The notes: a model not told the origin generated them from the letters alone. 64,000 nucleotides of DNA from an uncultured Collinsella sp. (GCA_959020715.1 CAUESV010000001.1:372001-436000); one strand, 5' to 3'. Numbered from the stretch's first letter, positions 43,430 to 52,771 are shown. Numbers and translations: made by a program.

Positions 43430-45373
43430 CTAGAACGTTCCGCCGCCGCCTCCGCCGACGCCGCCGCCTCCGCCGCCCGAGAAGCCACCGCCTCCGCCGC
43501 CGCTCGAGCTATCGGAACTCGAAGCCAGCTCGCGGATGGTCTCGTGATACACATCGTTGAACGAATCGAGCGGAGACTCGTTGCCGTAGTGATGGTAATA
43601 CCACCAGTAGCAGGGGTAGTTGTCGTAGAAATCGTCGCTGTTGCGCAGGTCCGCAGGCACGGCCTCGGCCAGCTGTCGCAGCACTTCTTTCGAAACGCCC
43701 AGGGCAACGCCCATCACCAGCAGCTTGTTCCACAGCACCAGATCGCCGGGGACGGCTTCCTTTAGACGAGTGAAGTCCTCGAGCCAATGCTTAAGTGCCT
43801 TGCAGCGAGCCGCCACCTCGGCGCCCTCCGGTGTAAAGCGGCGGAACGTAAGGCCCACGCCGATACCCACCAGCACAATCGGCACCGAGATAACCGCGGC
43901 GGTAATGTTCGCCTGTGCGCCATCGGTAAAGAAGATGGATCCCACGGGAACAAAGGCAATCAGGATACCAAGAACCAGGCAAAACACCATTGCAACAATG
44001 CCGTCCGAGGCAACGTACTCGCTATCGGCCAGCTTGCCCTTAACGGTGTTCTGATAGTCCTCGAGCTTATCACCCACGGGTGTAGCGTGCTGCTTGACGT
44101 AGTGCTGCAGCTCGTCGAACGTGCGCGAACGGTCACCGTTCTCGTCAGGCTTAGCACCGGCAAAGAAGACCTTGAGCACCATGTGGTCAATGCCCTTGGC
44201 CGACTTCCAGCCCGCATCACTCACCGTCACGCGATACGTCTGCTCTTCTTTTTCACGCCCCAACAGACCCTTCTTGGCCTTGGTCACGGTCGCCTGTTCC
44301 AGCTTGATCACACGGTCGTCAGTGAGCTTCATGAGCGTGGCAATATATGCCTGATCGGGCACCTCGTTCCAGCTCATGAGGGCCGAAAGCACGGCGGGAT
44401 GGTCGGCCGAGGGCACATCGCGGAAATATTCGTCCTGGAAAAGCGGCTTGGGCTTGCGCTTACGCAGCTTGAGCACAACGATTGTGACGGTAAAGGCCAC
44501 CGCCGCAACAACACTTAGCACGGCAAGCGCATTGGCAATCATGCGAGCGTGAGCACGTCGGGCGTTAGCTTCGTCGGCCCATTCTTTCTCTTCGCTCAGG
44601 ATCGTTGACATGCGCTCTTCGCCCGAAGCGGCAAGCTGCGGCACCCAGTCGCTGGGGAAGGCGATGCGTGCCTCGGCGAATTCGCCCTGATGCACGCAGG
44701 GAATGGTATAGGTGACCATGGGCTCGTCCGCATCGAGCGACACGTCGCCCGTCAGCGGACCGTGGCCCCATGCGCGGAAGTTATCGCCCTTGACGGCCGC
44801 CGTCCCGGCAGCGGCATTTGCGAAGTACACTTCCATCTCGACGTCATCGGAATCCGCGGACCAGCCGTCGCCCACGAATTTCCAATAGAGCTCGGCGGTA
44901 TCGGCCCACTTCATAACCGCACCGGTCATGGTATAGCTCACGTAATAGGTCGCGCTGTCGCCGCTCTCGTGGGGGCTGAAAACCTTAATCTTTACGCCGC
45001 TGTCGGACTGCTCAACCGTATAGACGCCGTTGTCGCCTTTGTTTGCGCTGTCGACCTTGTTAAACGCGGTGTCGTCTTCCTCGACGCTCAGCACATTGAC
45101 GCCCGCCGCGCCGCCCTGCTGGTTAGAGCCTGTATTGATCTCCCAAAACACGCCGTTGATGTCGTCATCGAAATCAAACTGGCGTCCCTCGACAACGGTC
45201 AGCGAGCCGTCGGCCTCGACCGTGGCACCGATATAGGTTTGGGTCATGGAGTAGCCGTCGGCGTGCGCGGCGACAGGCAGCAGCAACAACGCAAGCGCGA
45301 CGAGCACGCAGACGGAAGCGAATCGCGCAAACAGGCAGCGCTGCCGACAAGTATTGGCAACGGGGGCGTTCAT
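43430..45373 (-). CDS. DUF2207 family membrane protein
   Basis: 647 residues. Signal peptide (VCVLVALALLLLPVAAHA), a long extracellular beta-rich DUF2207 domain with YSMTQTYIGATVEADGSLTV, then transmembrane helices at about 288-308, around 475-505 and 515-535, and a C-terminal Ser/Gly tail made almost entirely of Gly after SSSDSSS. ATG 45373 has AAGGA upstream. The layout is typical for this family of unknown function. Confidence 0.88.
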   Translation of the reverse strand: MNAPVANTCRQRCLFARFASVCVLVALALLLLPVAAHADGYSMTQTYIGATVEADGSLTVVEGRQFDFDDDINGVFWEINTGSNQQGGAAGVNVLSVEEDDTAFNKVDSANKGDNGVYTVEQSDSGVKIKVFSPHESGDSATYYVSYTMTGAVMKWADTAELYWKFVGDGWSADSDDVEMEVYFANAAAGTAAVKGDNFRAWGHGPLTGDVSLDADEPMVTYTIPCVHQGEFAEARIAFPSDWVPQLAASGEERMSTILSEEKEWADEANARRAHARMIANALAVLSVVAAVAFTVTIVVLKLRKRKPKPLFQDEYFRDVPSADHPAVLSALMSWNEVPDQAYIATLMKLTDDRVIKLEQATVTKAKKGLLGREKEEQTYRVTVSDAGWKSAKGIDHMVLKVFFAGAKPDENGDRSRTFDELQHYVKQHATPVGDKLEDYQNTVKGKLADSEYVASDGIVAMVFCLVLGILIAFVPVGSIFFTDGAQANITAAVISVPIVLVGIGVGLTFRRFTPEGAEVAARCKALKHWLEDFTRLKEAVPGDLVLWNKLLVMGVALGVSKEVLRQLAEAVPADLRNSDDFYDNYPCYWWYYHHYGNESPLDSFNDVYHETIRELASSSDSSSGGGGGGFSGGGGGGVGGGGGGTF

Positions 45374-45493
45374 AGGCACATCCTTTGTCTGTAAAACCAA
45401 CATCGCCATTGTCCCACGTTTGCGGACACACATGACGAATATCTGGGCCAACGGAACGTCAAATGGGACAAAAGTCCCACCCGAGTCTGGCAC

Positions 45494-45542
45494 TTAGGGA
45501 CGTTCCTAATGATCTATTGGGGACGGAGGAAAACGGATCATT
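45494..45542. repeat. REP-like palindromes sharing 23 nt with 49399-49421
   Basis: TTAGG-GACGTT-CCTAA (45494-45509), then AATGATC (45508-45514) with GATCATT (45536-45542). The 23 bases at 45520-45542 (GGGACGGAGGAAAACGGATC plus ATT) occur identically, inverted, at 49399-49421. Confidence 0.7.
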
Positions 45543-45765
45543 GGGTTGAACCGACGGACTGCAACAAATTTGTCGTTTGGGACGTTCTTTGGCCGAGTCC
45601 CGCGCCAACGATAGATACCACTTCACAGCTCCGTCACAGGTGTAGCGGCTTTGTGTGGGCGCGGCATGAGCTGATTGAGCCGTCAGTCGAGGGGCATAAA
45701 GCAGTTGAGCGAAAACGGTTGCCCCTTTCCCGTTCGCTCGAGGATCATGTCCCCCTTTTCCGCGG

Positions 45766-45799
45766 AAACCCCGGCAGTTGCGAAGAGCTGCCGGGGTTT
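45766..45799 (+). terminator. strong hairpin upstream of gluQ
   Basis: Perfect 12-bp stem with a 10-nt loop, followed by CTGTCGTG, not a T tract. It could be a terminator of an upstream transcript or a leader structure of gluQ. Confidence 0.4.
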
Positions 45800-45937
45800 C
45801 TGTCGTGTATAAGGCCGAGTCGGCGTACGGCGATCGAGACGTTGGGCCGCAGACCCACCGTGCGCAATGCGCAGCGCCGCCAACTTACGAGCCACGGAAA
45901 CGCCTTCCCTACCGTGCCCCGCGCTATACTCGTCCGC

Positions 45938-47119
45938 ATGGATATCAAAACACGCAACATACCAACGCCCGCCGCGGATGCGCCAACGACGCAGCCTGCC
46001 TCCGTTCCCGCACCTGTCGTGGGCCGTTTTGCCCCGTCGCCCTCGGGCCGCATGCACCTGGGCAACGTGTTCAGCTGCCTGTGCGCGTGGCTTTCGGCCC
46101 GCAGCCAGGGCGGCAGCATCGTGTTGCGCATCGAGGACCTGGACGATCGCTGCAAGCGCCCGGAACTTGCCACTCAACTGATTGACGACCTGACCTGGCT
46201 GGGGCTTCAGTGGGACGAAGGCCCCTACTACCAGCACGATCGCCTCGACCTGTACGAGGGCGCCTTGCGCCAGCTGCAAGACGCCAGCCTCACCTACCCC
46301 TGCTTTTGCACGCGTGCCGAGCTCCACGCTGCGAGCGCGCCGCACGCCAGCGACGGCACGCCCATCTACCGCGGCGCCTGCCGAGGCCTTTCGGCCGAAG
46401 AGGTCGCCCGCCGCAGCACCCTGCGCGCCCCGGCCACGCGCCTGCGCGTGCCCGACATTGACGACCTCGCGGGCGACGTGATCGAATTCGTGGACCGCAC
46501 GTACGGGGCCCAATGCGAGGCGCTCGCCACCGAGTGCGGCGATTTTTTGGTGCGCCGCAGCGACGGCGTTTTTGCCTATCAGCTAGCCGTGGTGGTCGAC
46601 GACGCTGCCATGGGCGTCACCGAGGTCGTGCGCGGATGCGACCTGCTGGGCTCCACGCCGCGCCAAATCTACCTGCAGCATCTGCTGGGACTTCCCACGC
46701 CGCACTACGCACATATTCCGCTGCTCATGTCACCGGATGGCCGCCGCCTTTCCAAGCGCGACCGCGATCTGGACCTGGGCGAGCTCCGCGCCCGCTTTGG
46801 CACGCCCGAGGCGCTGCTGGGCTGGCTCGCCGGGCAAACGGGCATCGCGCCGGACGCCACGCCACGCTCTGCCGAGCAGCTGGTCGAGCACTTTAGCTGG
46901 GACGTTATCCGCGCACACCGGGAGAACATCGTTATGGATGAAAGGACAGGCATGCAACAGACGGCAGCCCACCCTGACGAGCGCATCGATAGCGACATTG
47001 CCAAAGTATCGACGACCCGTCTTTCACCAGAGGGGTTTGATGCGTTCTGCGAAATACTTGACTCCCCCATACCTGAAGCCACGATAACGTTGCTCGAGCG
47101 CAAGTCAGCTTGGGAGTAA
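45938..47119 (+). CDS. gluQ: glutamyl-Q tRNA(Asp) synthetase fused to a DUF1778/TacA antitoxin-like tail
   Basis: 393 residues. Residues 30-335 are GluQRS: FAPSPSGRMHLGNVFSCLCA (HIGH-like), zinc ligands CFCTRAELHA and YRGACRG, and RRLSKRDRDLDLGELR (KMSKS-like). It glutamylates queuosine in tRNA-Asp and lacks the anticodon-binding domain of GltX. The family ends near SWDVIRAHRENIVM. After that come about 58 extra residues whose end, LSPEGFDAFCEILDSPIPEA followed by LLERKSAWE, closely matches the C-terminal toxin-binding part of TacA/DUF1778 antitoxins. An internal ATG at 46951 with AAAGGA upstream could make the tail separately. No toxin gene follows. Confidence 0.85.
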   Translation: MDIKTRNIPTPAADAPTTQPASVPAPVVGRFAPSPSGRMHLGNVFSCLCAWLSARSQGGSIVLRIEDLDDRCKRPELATQLIDDLTWLGLQWDEGPYYQHDRLDLYEGALRQLQDASLTYPCFCTRAELHAASAPHASDGTPIYRGACRGLSAEEVARRSTLRAPATRLRVPDIDDLAGDVIEFVDRTYGAQCEALATECGDFLVRRSDGVFAYQLAVVVDDAAMGVTEVVRGCDLLGSTPRQIYLQHLLGLPTPHYAHIPLLMSPDGRRLSKRDRDLDLGELRARFGTPEALLGWLAGQTGIAPDATPRSAEQLVEHFSWDVIRAHRENIVMDERTGMQQTAAHPDERIDSDIAKVSTTRLSPEGFDAFCEILDSPIPEATITLLERKSAWE

Positions 47120-47171
47120 ATCCCTTAGCAAGCCAGTTTTGCTTCGTCACGAAGCTCATGCGCCCCAACCC

Positions 47172-47897
47172 CTACGCAATATCCCAGGGCTGGAGTTCAC
47201 CGCCCAGGCGAACGATGCAGTCGTAGAGTACGGTGTGACGCTCGGCCGGATTGGCATCCCGATGAAAATGCCCGTAGTACCAGCGCTTGTAATCCAAGCG
47301 GTCTTCCAGCTCATCGAAAAATGCCGTCAGCCGATCAACGGCGGGATAATTCCAGCCAGGCCCCGGATAGAGCGTGGGCGAAAGCATGCGCGTCGAGCAG
47401 GTGTGGGTGATCACGTAGTCGACCTTCCAACCCACGCTGTCGAGCTTTGTCCGCGCCTCCTCAAAGTTACGCTCGTCCGGCAGCTCCTGTGGCCACCAGC
47501 TGGAATAAGGAATGCGGTATTCCTTATCCACACTCGTGGCGCCGCCCATGGTAAAGATCGTTGAGCCGTCAAACTCAAAAACCTCGCCACGCGTCAGGCG
47601 CCGTATGGGAGAGGTATCCGACAGGCGCTGCGTCAGCCCACCGTGCCACAACTCCATGGGTCGCTCCGCCCAGTGATCGAAACGCTCGTGGTTGCCGTCG
47701 ACGAACAGCACGGTATAGGGGCGCGACTCCAGCCAAGCGATGTCGGCGCACTCCTCGGCAGAGAAATCCCACGGAAAGCCAAAGTCGCCCGCAACAATCA
47801 GATAGTCGTCGCTCGTCAGACTATCCCCAAGCTCCCAATCGCGCAGCTTTTGCATGTCGAGGCCGCCGTGAATATCGCCTGTCACATAGACCGTCAT
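47172..47897 (-). CDS. calcineurin-like metallophosphoesterase
   Basis: 241 residues. Metal-binding motifs in order: GDIHGGLD, GDFGFPW, DGNHERFDHW, THTCS and GHFHRD, which place two metals as in the calcineurin superfamily. Substrate unknown. Its start overlaps the stop of the next phosphoesterase gene by 4 nt (ATGA), so the pair is translationally coupled. Confidence 0.88.
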   Translation of the reverse strand: MTVYVTGDIHGGLDMQKLRDWELGDSLTSDDYLIVAGDFGFPWDFSAEECADIAWLESRPYTVLFVDGNHERFDHWAERPMELWHGGLTQRLSDTSPIRRLTRGEVFEFDGSTIFTMGGATSVDKEYRIPYSSWWPQELPDERNFEEARTKLDSVGWKVDYVITHTCSTRMLSPTLYPGPGWNYPAVDRLTAFFDELEDRLDYKRWYYGHFHRDANPAERHTVLYDCIVRLGGELQPWDIA

Positions 47898-48562
47898 CGG
47901 ATCACCACTTCCCTCTTATAGGCTTCGAGATCGTGCTCGATCTGCTCGTCACCCGTGGCGTTGACCCACCACGGCCATTTAACGCACCGCATCGGCTCGT
48001 CTACCTGCGCAAACCACGACCTGAGCTCATCCAGACTTACCGGGGCGTAGCCGTTAGCGTCCATGCCCACGTCATAGCGCAGCAACCCCTGTCTGAGGTT
48101 GAACTTGTTGTACGAGCCGCCGCAGCTGTGGATATGCCCGTGCAGATGCCAGCTGCCGTGCGACATGCCCTGCCAGTCGACCATGGGATAGTGACTCAGC
48201 ACGATTTTTTGGCGGTCGATCTTGAGCACGCAAATGGGCGGCTCAACGATAAAAGCATCCGCTACCGCAGACTGCGTCCAGTCTTTGTCGTGATTGCCGG
48301 GCAGCAGATGAACGCGCTTGCATGTAATGCTTTTGCGCAGCTCATAGGCGTCTTGGACCGTCATCTTAAAGCTGAAGTCGCCCAAGATATAGAGCTCGTC
48401 ATCCGCAGCAACCTTGCTGTTAATGTTGGCGACCATGGCGTCGTTCATCTGCGCAACAGCCGACCAAGGCCTATCGCTAAGCCGTAGCATGTTCTCGTGT
48501 CCAAAATGAGTATCGCTGGTAAACCAGATCACGGGGACCTCCTGTTGCTGCGGGGCATCCAT
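47894..48562 (-). CDS. metallophosphoesterase, YfcE/calcineurin-like type
   Basis: 222 residues. SDTHFGHENMLRL, ILGDFSF, LLPGNHDKDW, LSHYPMVDW and HLHGHIHSCGG match the 'phosphoesterase or phosphohydrolase' subgroup often found with nucleotide or RNA repair enzymes. Shares an ATGA overlap with the downstream phosphoesterase. Substrate unknown. Confidence 0.88.
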   Translation of the reverse strand: MDAPQQQEVPVIWFTSDTHFGHENMLRLSDRPWSAVAQMNDAMVANINSKVAADDELYILGDFSFKMTVQDAYELRKSITCKRVHLLPGNHDKDWTQSAVADAFIVEPPICVLKIDRQKIVLSHYPMVDWQGMSHGSWHLHGHIHSCGGSYNKFNLRQGLLRYDVGMDANGYAPVSLDELRSWFAQVDEPMRCVKWPWWVNATGDEQIEHDLEAYKREVVIR

Positions 48563-48572
48563 CCCTTAGGGC

Positions 48573-48812
48573 TTACCCTTCATTCTTCCATCCAAACGGG
48601 TCAAGCACCCAAAAAATCAGATCGAGCACGCCGCCGGTCATCATGGCGCCGGCAAGGGCCATGCAAACGTGCAGAGAGCTGACACTTCGGAGCACGTCGA
48701 ACGGCCCCAGAACAGCCAGCAGCGCGACCGCTGCACCGGCCGCGCACAGCGCGAGGCACGGTCCCGCGTCCTTGACGCACTTCTTTGCGAGATGCTTGGT
48801 GTTGTCACTCAT
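48573..48812 (-). CDS. small two-helix membrane protein
   Basis: 79 residues with two hydrophobic helices (LALCAAGAAVALLAVLG and VCMALAGAMMTGGVLDLIFW). ATG 48812 has AAGGAG 10 nt upstream. Stop lies 11 nt before the phosphoesterase start, so it may lead that operon. No family recognised. Confidence 0.6.
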   Translation of the reverse strand: MSDNTKHLAKKCVKDAGPCLALCAAGAAVALLAVLGPFDVLRSVSSLHVCMALAGAMMTGGVLDLIFWVLDPFGWKNEG

Positions 48813-48965
48813 CAATATCGAACTCCTTAGAGGGTCGCTGTTCGGGTACATGCCGCCGCGGCAGAGCAGGGCGGTGGGGTAAGTGTCACATGTCGTGCGG
48901 ACACATTTTTAAACCCATGTATCCGCAGGGACCCATGTCCTTGCAGAACACCCCCGAAGAATCGT

Positions 48966-49322
48966 CTAAGCCACTGGCGGGCAACATGCTGAACAGGGGG
49001 TCTTTCCTCGTTTGAGCGCGGTCGCCAATGGCACGCTTGTTCTAATGGCATTTTGAGGAAGGTTTTTGCATCCCGCAGAGCGGTGATAGATCTTGCCGTT
49101 CTTGGTGACGATCACCTTGGTTTTTGAGGCATCCACGCTGCGGGACTTGATGGGCGCATCCGCCTTTTGACGAGCCGGTGCCGTTTTCCGAAGCCAGCCT
49201 CTCGGAAAATCAGAATCGCGGAATCGATTAATGTAGCCGTCGAAACATCCATCGAACAGCAGTCCCGTTGCCAAGCCCGCCATGAACCCACAGGCAATCG
49301 CAGCTTCTCCTCTAATTTGCAT
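48966..49322 (-). CDS. small protein with C-terminal HxxxC...CxxC zinc motif
   Basis: 118 residues. A hydrophobic N-terminal helix (AAIACGFMAGLATGLLF), a basic linker and the tail KIYHRSAGCKNL...GKTPCSACCP. This tail is the 'YH-x3-C ... PC-x2-C' motif often appended to secreted or membrane nucleases and hydrolases in Gram-positives, probably a zinc site. ATG 49322 has GGAGGG upstream. Catalytic domain absent, so function unknown. Confidence 0.6.
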   Translation of the reverse strand: MQIRGEAAIACGFMAGLATGLLFDGCFDGYINRFRDSDFPRGWLRKTAPARQKADAPIKSRSVDASKTKVIVTKNGKIYHRSAGCKNLPQNAIRTSVPLATALKRGKTPCSACCPPVA

Positions 49323-49351
49323 ATGTCCCTCCATAATCAATCTCGAAGATT

Positions 49352-49394
49352 AAAAACAGCGCGCGCCGCAGGGCCTGTCCCTTGCGGCGCGCGC
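49352..49394 (-). terminator. rho-independent terminator of the CAP-domain gene
   Basis: GCGCGCGCCGCA (49359-49370) pairs with TGCGGCGCGCGC (49383-49394), 12 bp, and TTTTTAA follows on the minus strand. Confidence 0.88.
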
Positions 49395-49398
49395 CGAA

Positions 49399-49431
49399 AA
49401 TGATCCGTTTTCCTCCGTCCCTAACGGATCA
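49399..49431. repeat. palindrome at the 3' end of the CAP-domain gene
   Basis: TGATCCGTT (49401-49409) pairs with AACGGATCA (49423-49431), across the stop codon. 49399-49421 is the inverted identical 23-nt copy of 45520-45542. Confidence 0.7.
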
Positions 49432-52400
49432 GTTGGCGGCGTTTGTCGGAGAGGAAGACGCCAGCGGCAACCAGGACCGTGCCACCAATTACGAAGGTCT
49501 CGCCCAGCAGATCGGACGCATCGCCCGTGGCGGGCATCGCCGCCCGCTGCGCCACAACCTCGCTCTTTGCCACCGCATGTTTGGCCTGGTACGCCGCCTG
49601 CGTCGCAGGCTGAGTCCGCTCGCCTTTCCCGCGCTCGGCGGCCTCCTGGCGAGCGATCTCGGCGTTGAGCTCGGCAATGGCCTGGTCGAGCTCGGCCTTG
49701 GCGGCGGTATAGTTGGCAAGCGCCTCCAAGTAGGCAGGTGCCACAGCATCCGTCGCAGCAACGGCAGCGTCGAGCTCAATCTTGGCAGCTGCAGCGCGCT
49801 CGGCAGCGTCATGAGCTGCGGCGATCTTAGCGTTGAGCGCCTCATCCGCATCGTTGGCACGGCCGCTAGCGATGGCGTCGGCAAGGCTGATCCTGCGCAG
49901 GCGGGCAACCGCGGCGGCAGAAGCATCGCGATCAGCGGTCGCATCCGTTACGGCGTCGTCCGCCGCAGTCACGCCAGACTCGGCATCAGTTTTTGCCGAA
50001 GCCGCGGCCTCAACAGCAGCATCGGCAGCGGCCTTGTCCTCCGTCGCCTGAGCAAGCGCCGCGGCGGCATCATGTAGCTGAGCCGCACGAGCAGCAGCCG
50101 CAACGGATGCGGCCTGGGCCGCGGTCACAGCCGTGCCGGCACCGCTCGCAGCAGCCTGGGCGGCAACAAGCTCGGCCTGGGCAGCAGCGACGTCGGCATC
50201 TGCCTGGTCTGCCGCACCCTGGGTGGCATTCACTGCAGCCTGCGCGTCAGCCTGAACGGCACGCGCCCCCTCGAGCGCCGCCGAAGCCGCATCAAGTGCA
50301 CGCTGTGCAGCGGCAACGTCGGCAGAGTACGCCGCCAACTCATCCTGGGCCGCGGCAAGCGCATCCTGCTTGTCGTCAACACCGGCGCGAGCGGCATCCA
50401 ACGAACGCCGGGCAGCGGCAGCCTTGCCTTTGGCGACATCGAGTTCATCAGACTTGGCAGTCACGACATTCTGCGCCGCGGTAACCGCAGCGCTGGCAGC
50501 ATCCACGTCGGCGCGGGCATCAGCCACGGCACGCGCAGCGGCCTCAGCCGCGGCCTGCTTCTCCCCCACGGCAGCCTGGGTATCCGAGACCCCAGCGGTA
50601 GCAGCGTCAACATCGGCGGCAGCAGCATCGACTTGAACCTGCCTTGCAGCCGTGGCCTGCGACGCGGCGCTCACCTTGCCGCCAGCCTGCGCAGCCGCGC
50701 CCTGAGCGGCAGAAAGCTCCTGACGAGCCGCGTCCACACCCTGCCCAGGATTTGCCAACGAGTCACACCACGCATTAAGCGCAGCCTCGTATTCGGCAAC
50801 CGTCATCGGATTGGCGGCATTCGTGTACCATCCTCCAGACATAGAGAACGTCTGCGCCTGCGTAAGCCAACGGTTCATCGTCCCGCGCGTGCAAACCCCC
50901 ATGCCCGTCACGGTGTAATCGGGATCGATCACATTCATGTAGTGACCGACTGTATGCACGCTCCCACCATGCGCAGCAACGTAACGGTCCACTTCGTCAC
51001 CATGCTGACGATAAAAATCGAAAGCAGCCTTTCCCGTAAGGCCCGTCGCTCCCAGCGTAGCCGCAGCGCGGTCAAAGACGGCCTTTTCCTGATCGACCCA
51101 CTGGATGAACGGATCGCTTCCGTAGTTCCACGCCACGTTTTCACCCACGTTGAACTGCTGAGCATGAGCAACCTTGGTATCGGAGAAGTTCGCATCGGCA
51201 ATGGCAGTCGCCATCATGGCATACGTCACCTTGAGCTCACCCAGGCCGACGCTCTTGCGGTACTCGTTGCACGCCTTGAGCCACACAATCGCTTGCTTCA
51301 TGTTGGTCAGACTCGTCGCGTCAACCTCCTCGCCCACCTTGGTAAGGCTGGCATATTTGCAGTTGAGGATCAGATCCGCCGCATCGTCGGCACCCACGCT
51401 CTTAAAGAACGCGATGGCGCCCTGGCGGTAGTTTTCCGCCGAGGCGTTCGCCGTAGCCTGGGCAGCGTCGAGCTTGGCCTGTGCCTGAGCCACAGCCTGA
51501 TCGGCCTGCTGTTTTTGAGCCTTTGCCTGATCGAGCGCCTTGTCGGCAGCGTTCTTCTCGTCCTTAGCGGCCGAGAGCTTGGCCTGGGCATCGGCCAGCG
51601 CCGCGAGCGCATTGGCATGCTCGGCCTTAGCCTGATCGACGGCGGCGTCTGCCGCAGTCGCAGTGGCCGTGGCAGCGTCCAGCTTGGACTGCGCGTCAGC
51701 CGCAGCCTGCTGCTGGACGGCGAGCGCCTGCTGAGCAGTCTGCACCTCACCCTCGGCAGTGGTCACTTCCTGCGAGGCGGCTGCGAGTTCGTCCTCGCGC
51801 TGCGCCTGGACCGACTTGGCGGCCTCCAGCGTGGCAGTAGCGACGTCCACCTTTGCCTTGGCAGCCTCGTACTCCGGGCCTGCTGCACCCTGTTCGGCTC
51901 GATCCAAATCTGCCTTGGCGGCGTCATAGCTCGCCTGAGCGGCATTCACATCCGCGTCGGCTGCACCCTTTGCCTGCTGAGCTGCCGAAAGCTTGTCCTG
52001 GGCGTCCTGCTTTTTAGCCGCGGCAGCGCCAGCAGCAGCCTGGGCATCCGCAACCCTAGCCTGAGCGTCAGCCGCCTGCTGCTTGGCCTGCGCCAGCTCG
52101 CTCGCGGCCTGCTCAGCAGCGGCCTGAGCTGCGGCAACAGCCTCGGGCGTGGCATCGGATGCAGCAGCCTGGGCAGCCTCAAGCGCAGCCCGAGCATCGT
52201 CTGACGCCTTCTGGGCGGTGGCCAGAGCTTCACCCTTGTCCGTCAGATCCCTCTTTGCGGCATCGAGTGCAGCTTGAGCGTCCTCGAGCGCCTTCACGTC
52301 CGCATCGGCCTTGTCCTGCGCGGCACCCATCTGCTGCTCCAGCTCGGCCGAAGCTGCAGAAGCGGCAGCGTCGCTTGTGCCACGGGCCGCATCGTAGGCG

Positions 52401-52771
52401 CTCTGAGCCTGCTGCTGGTTGGCAGCGGCGGCGTCGTAAGGAGCGGCGGCCGCATCCAAATCGGCCTTGGCAGCAGCGGCCTTAGCGCGAGCCGCATCGA
52501 CCGCAGCCTGCAGGTTGGCGACCTTCTGCACCGCTGACACCGTGCCCGCGCCAGCGCTAGCAGCAGCCGCGCTCGTCAACGGAGACAGCACCGCAGCCGG
52601 CTTCGCAGTAGCGTCGGCACCGTTCGCACCCTGCGCCACCGCAGTCAGCGGAGACAGCAGCGACCCGCCCGTCATGGCGATCGTTGCCGCAGCAACTGTC
52701 GCCATACGCCCGGCGGCCTTCGCCTTACCCGCAGCGCCGCCATTGATGTTCTTGTTCACGTTCTTGCTCAT
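49421..52771 (-). CDS. large Ala-rich coiled-coil surface protein with CAP/SCP domain and sortase-like signal
   Basis: 1116 residues. Signal peptide (TVAAATIAMTGGSLLSPLTA), a 400-residue Ala/Gln/Asp-rich coiled coil, a CAP (SCP/PR-1) domain around residues 450-660 (LKACNEYRKSVGLGELKVTY, HAQQFNVGENVAWNYG, HGGSVHTVGHYMNVIDP), a second Ala-rich coiled coil, and the end AMPATGDASDLLGE, a hydrophobic helix and KRRQLIR, which is a sortase sorting signal with MPATG for LPXTG. Probably anchored to the wall as a rod-like adhesin with a CAP head in the middle. Ala content is extreme (estimated above one third). ATG 52771 has AAGGAA upstream; stop lies within a REP palindrome. Confidence 0.88.
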   Translation of the reverse strand: MSKNVNKNINGGAAGKAKAAGRMATVAAATIAMTGGSLLSPLTAVAQGANGADATAKPAAVLSPLTSAAAASAGAGTVSAVQKVANLQAAVDAARAKAAAAKADLDAAAAPYDAAAANQQQAQSAYDAARGTSDAAASAASAELEQQMGAAQDKADADVKALEDAQAALDAAKRDLTDKGEALATAQKASDDARAALEAAQAAASDATPEAVAAAQAAAEQAASELAQAKQQAADAQARVADAQAAAGAAAAKKQDAQDKLSAAQQAKGAADADVNAAQASYDAAKADLDRAEQGAAGPEYEAAKAKVDVATATLEAAKSVQAQREDELAAASQEVTTAEGEVQTAQQALAVQQQAAADAQSKLDAATATATAADAAVDQAKAEHANALAALADAQAKLSAAKDEKNAADKALDQAKAQKQQADQAVAQAQAKLDAAQATANASAENYRQGAIAFFKSVGADDAADLILNCKYASLTKVGEEVDATSLTNMKQAIVWLKACNEYRKSVGLGELKVTYAMMATAIADANFSDTKVAHAQQFNVGENVAWNYGSDPFIQWVDQEKAVFDRAAATLGATGLTGKAAFDFYRQHGDEVDRYVAAHGGSVHTVGHYMNVIDPDYTVTGMGVCTRGTMNRWLTQAQTFSMSGGWYTNAANPMTVAEYEAALNAWCDSLANPGQGVDAARQELSAAQGAAAQAGGKVSAASQATAARQVQVDAAAADVDAATAGVSDTQAAVGEKQAAAEAAARAVADARADVDAASAAVTAAQNVVTAKSDELDVAKGKAAAARRSLDAARAGVDDKQDALAAAQDELAAYSADVAAAQRALDAASAALEGARAVQADAQAAVNATQGAADQADADVAAAQAELVAAQAAASGAGTAVTAAQAASVAAAARAAQLHDAAAALAQATEDKAAADAAVEAAASAKTDAESGVTAADDAVTDATADRDASAAAVARLRRISLADAIASGRANDADEALNAKIAAAHDAAERAAAAKIELDAAVAATDAVAPAYLEALANYTAAKAELDQAIAELNAEIARQEAAERGKGERTQPATQAAYQAKHAVAKSEVVAQRAAMPATGDASDLLGETFVIGGTVLVAAGVFLSDKRRQLIR

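Larger units (their letters stand above)
45374..45937. other. non-coding divergent region between DUF2207 gene and gluQ
   Basis: 564 bases. Contains REP-like palindromes near 45494-45542 and a perfect 12-bp hairpin AAACCCCGGCAG/CTGCCGGGGTTT (45766-45777 with 45788-45799). The open frame through it in phase with gluQ (from 45509) has no good start. No tRNA recognised. Confidence 0.45.

Noticed and set aside
45509..45937. Longer gluQ start far upstream
   Set aside because: The added 143 codons lack family similarity and cross REP-like palindromes; ATG 45938 matches the family's N-terminus.
49421..52771. Repetitive DNA read as a tandem repeat array
   Set aside because: The periodicity comes from Ala-rich coiled-coil codons in one intact gene, not from nucleotide repeats.
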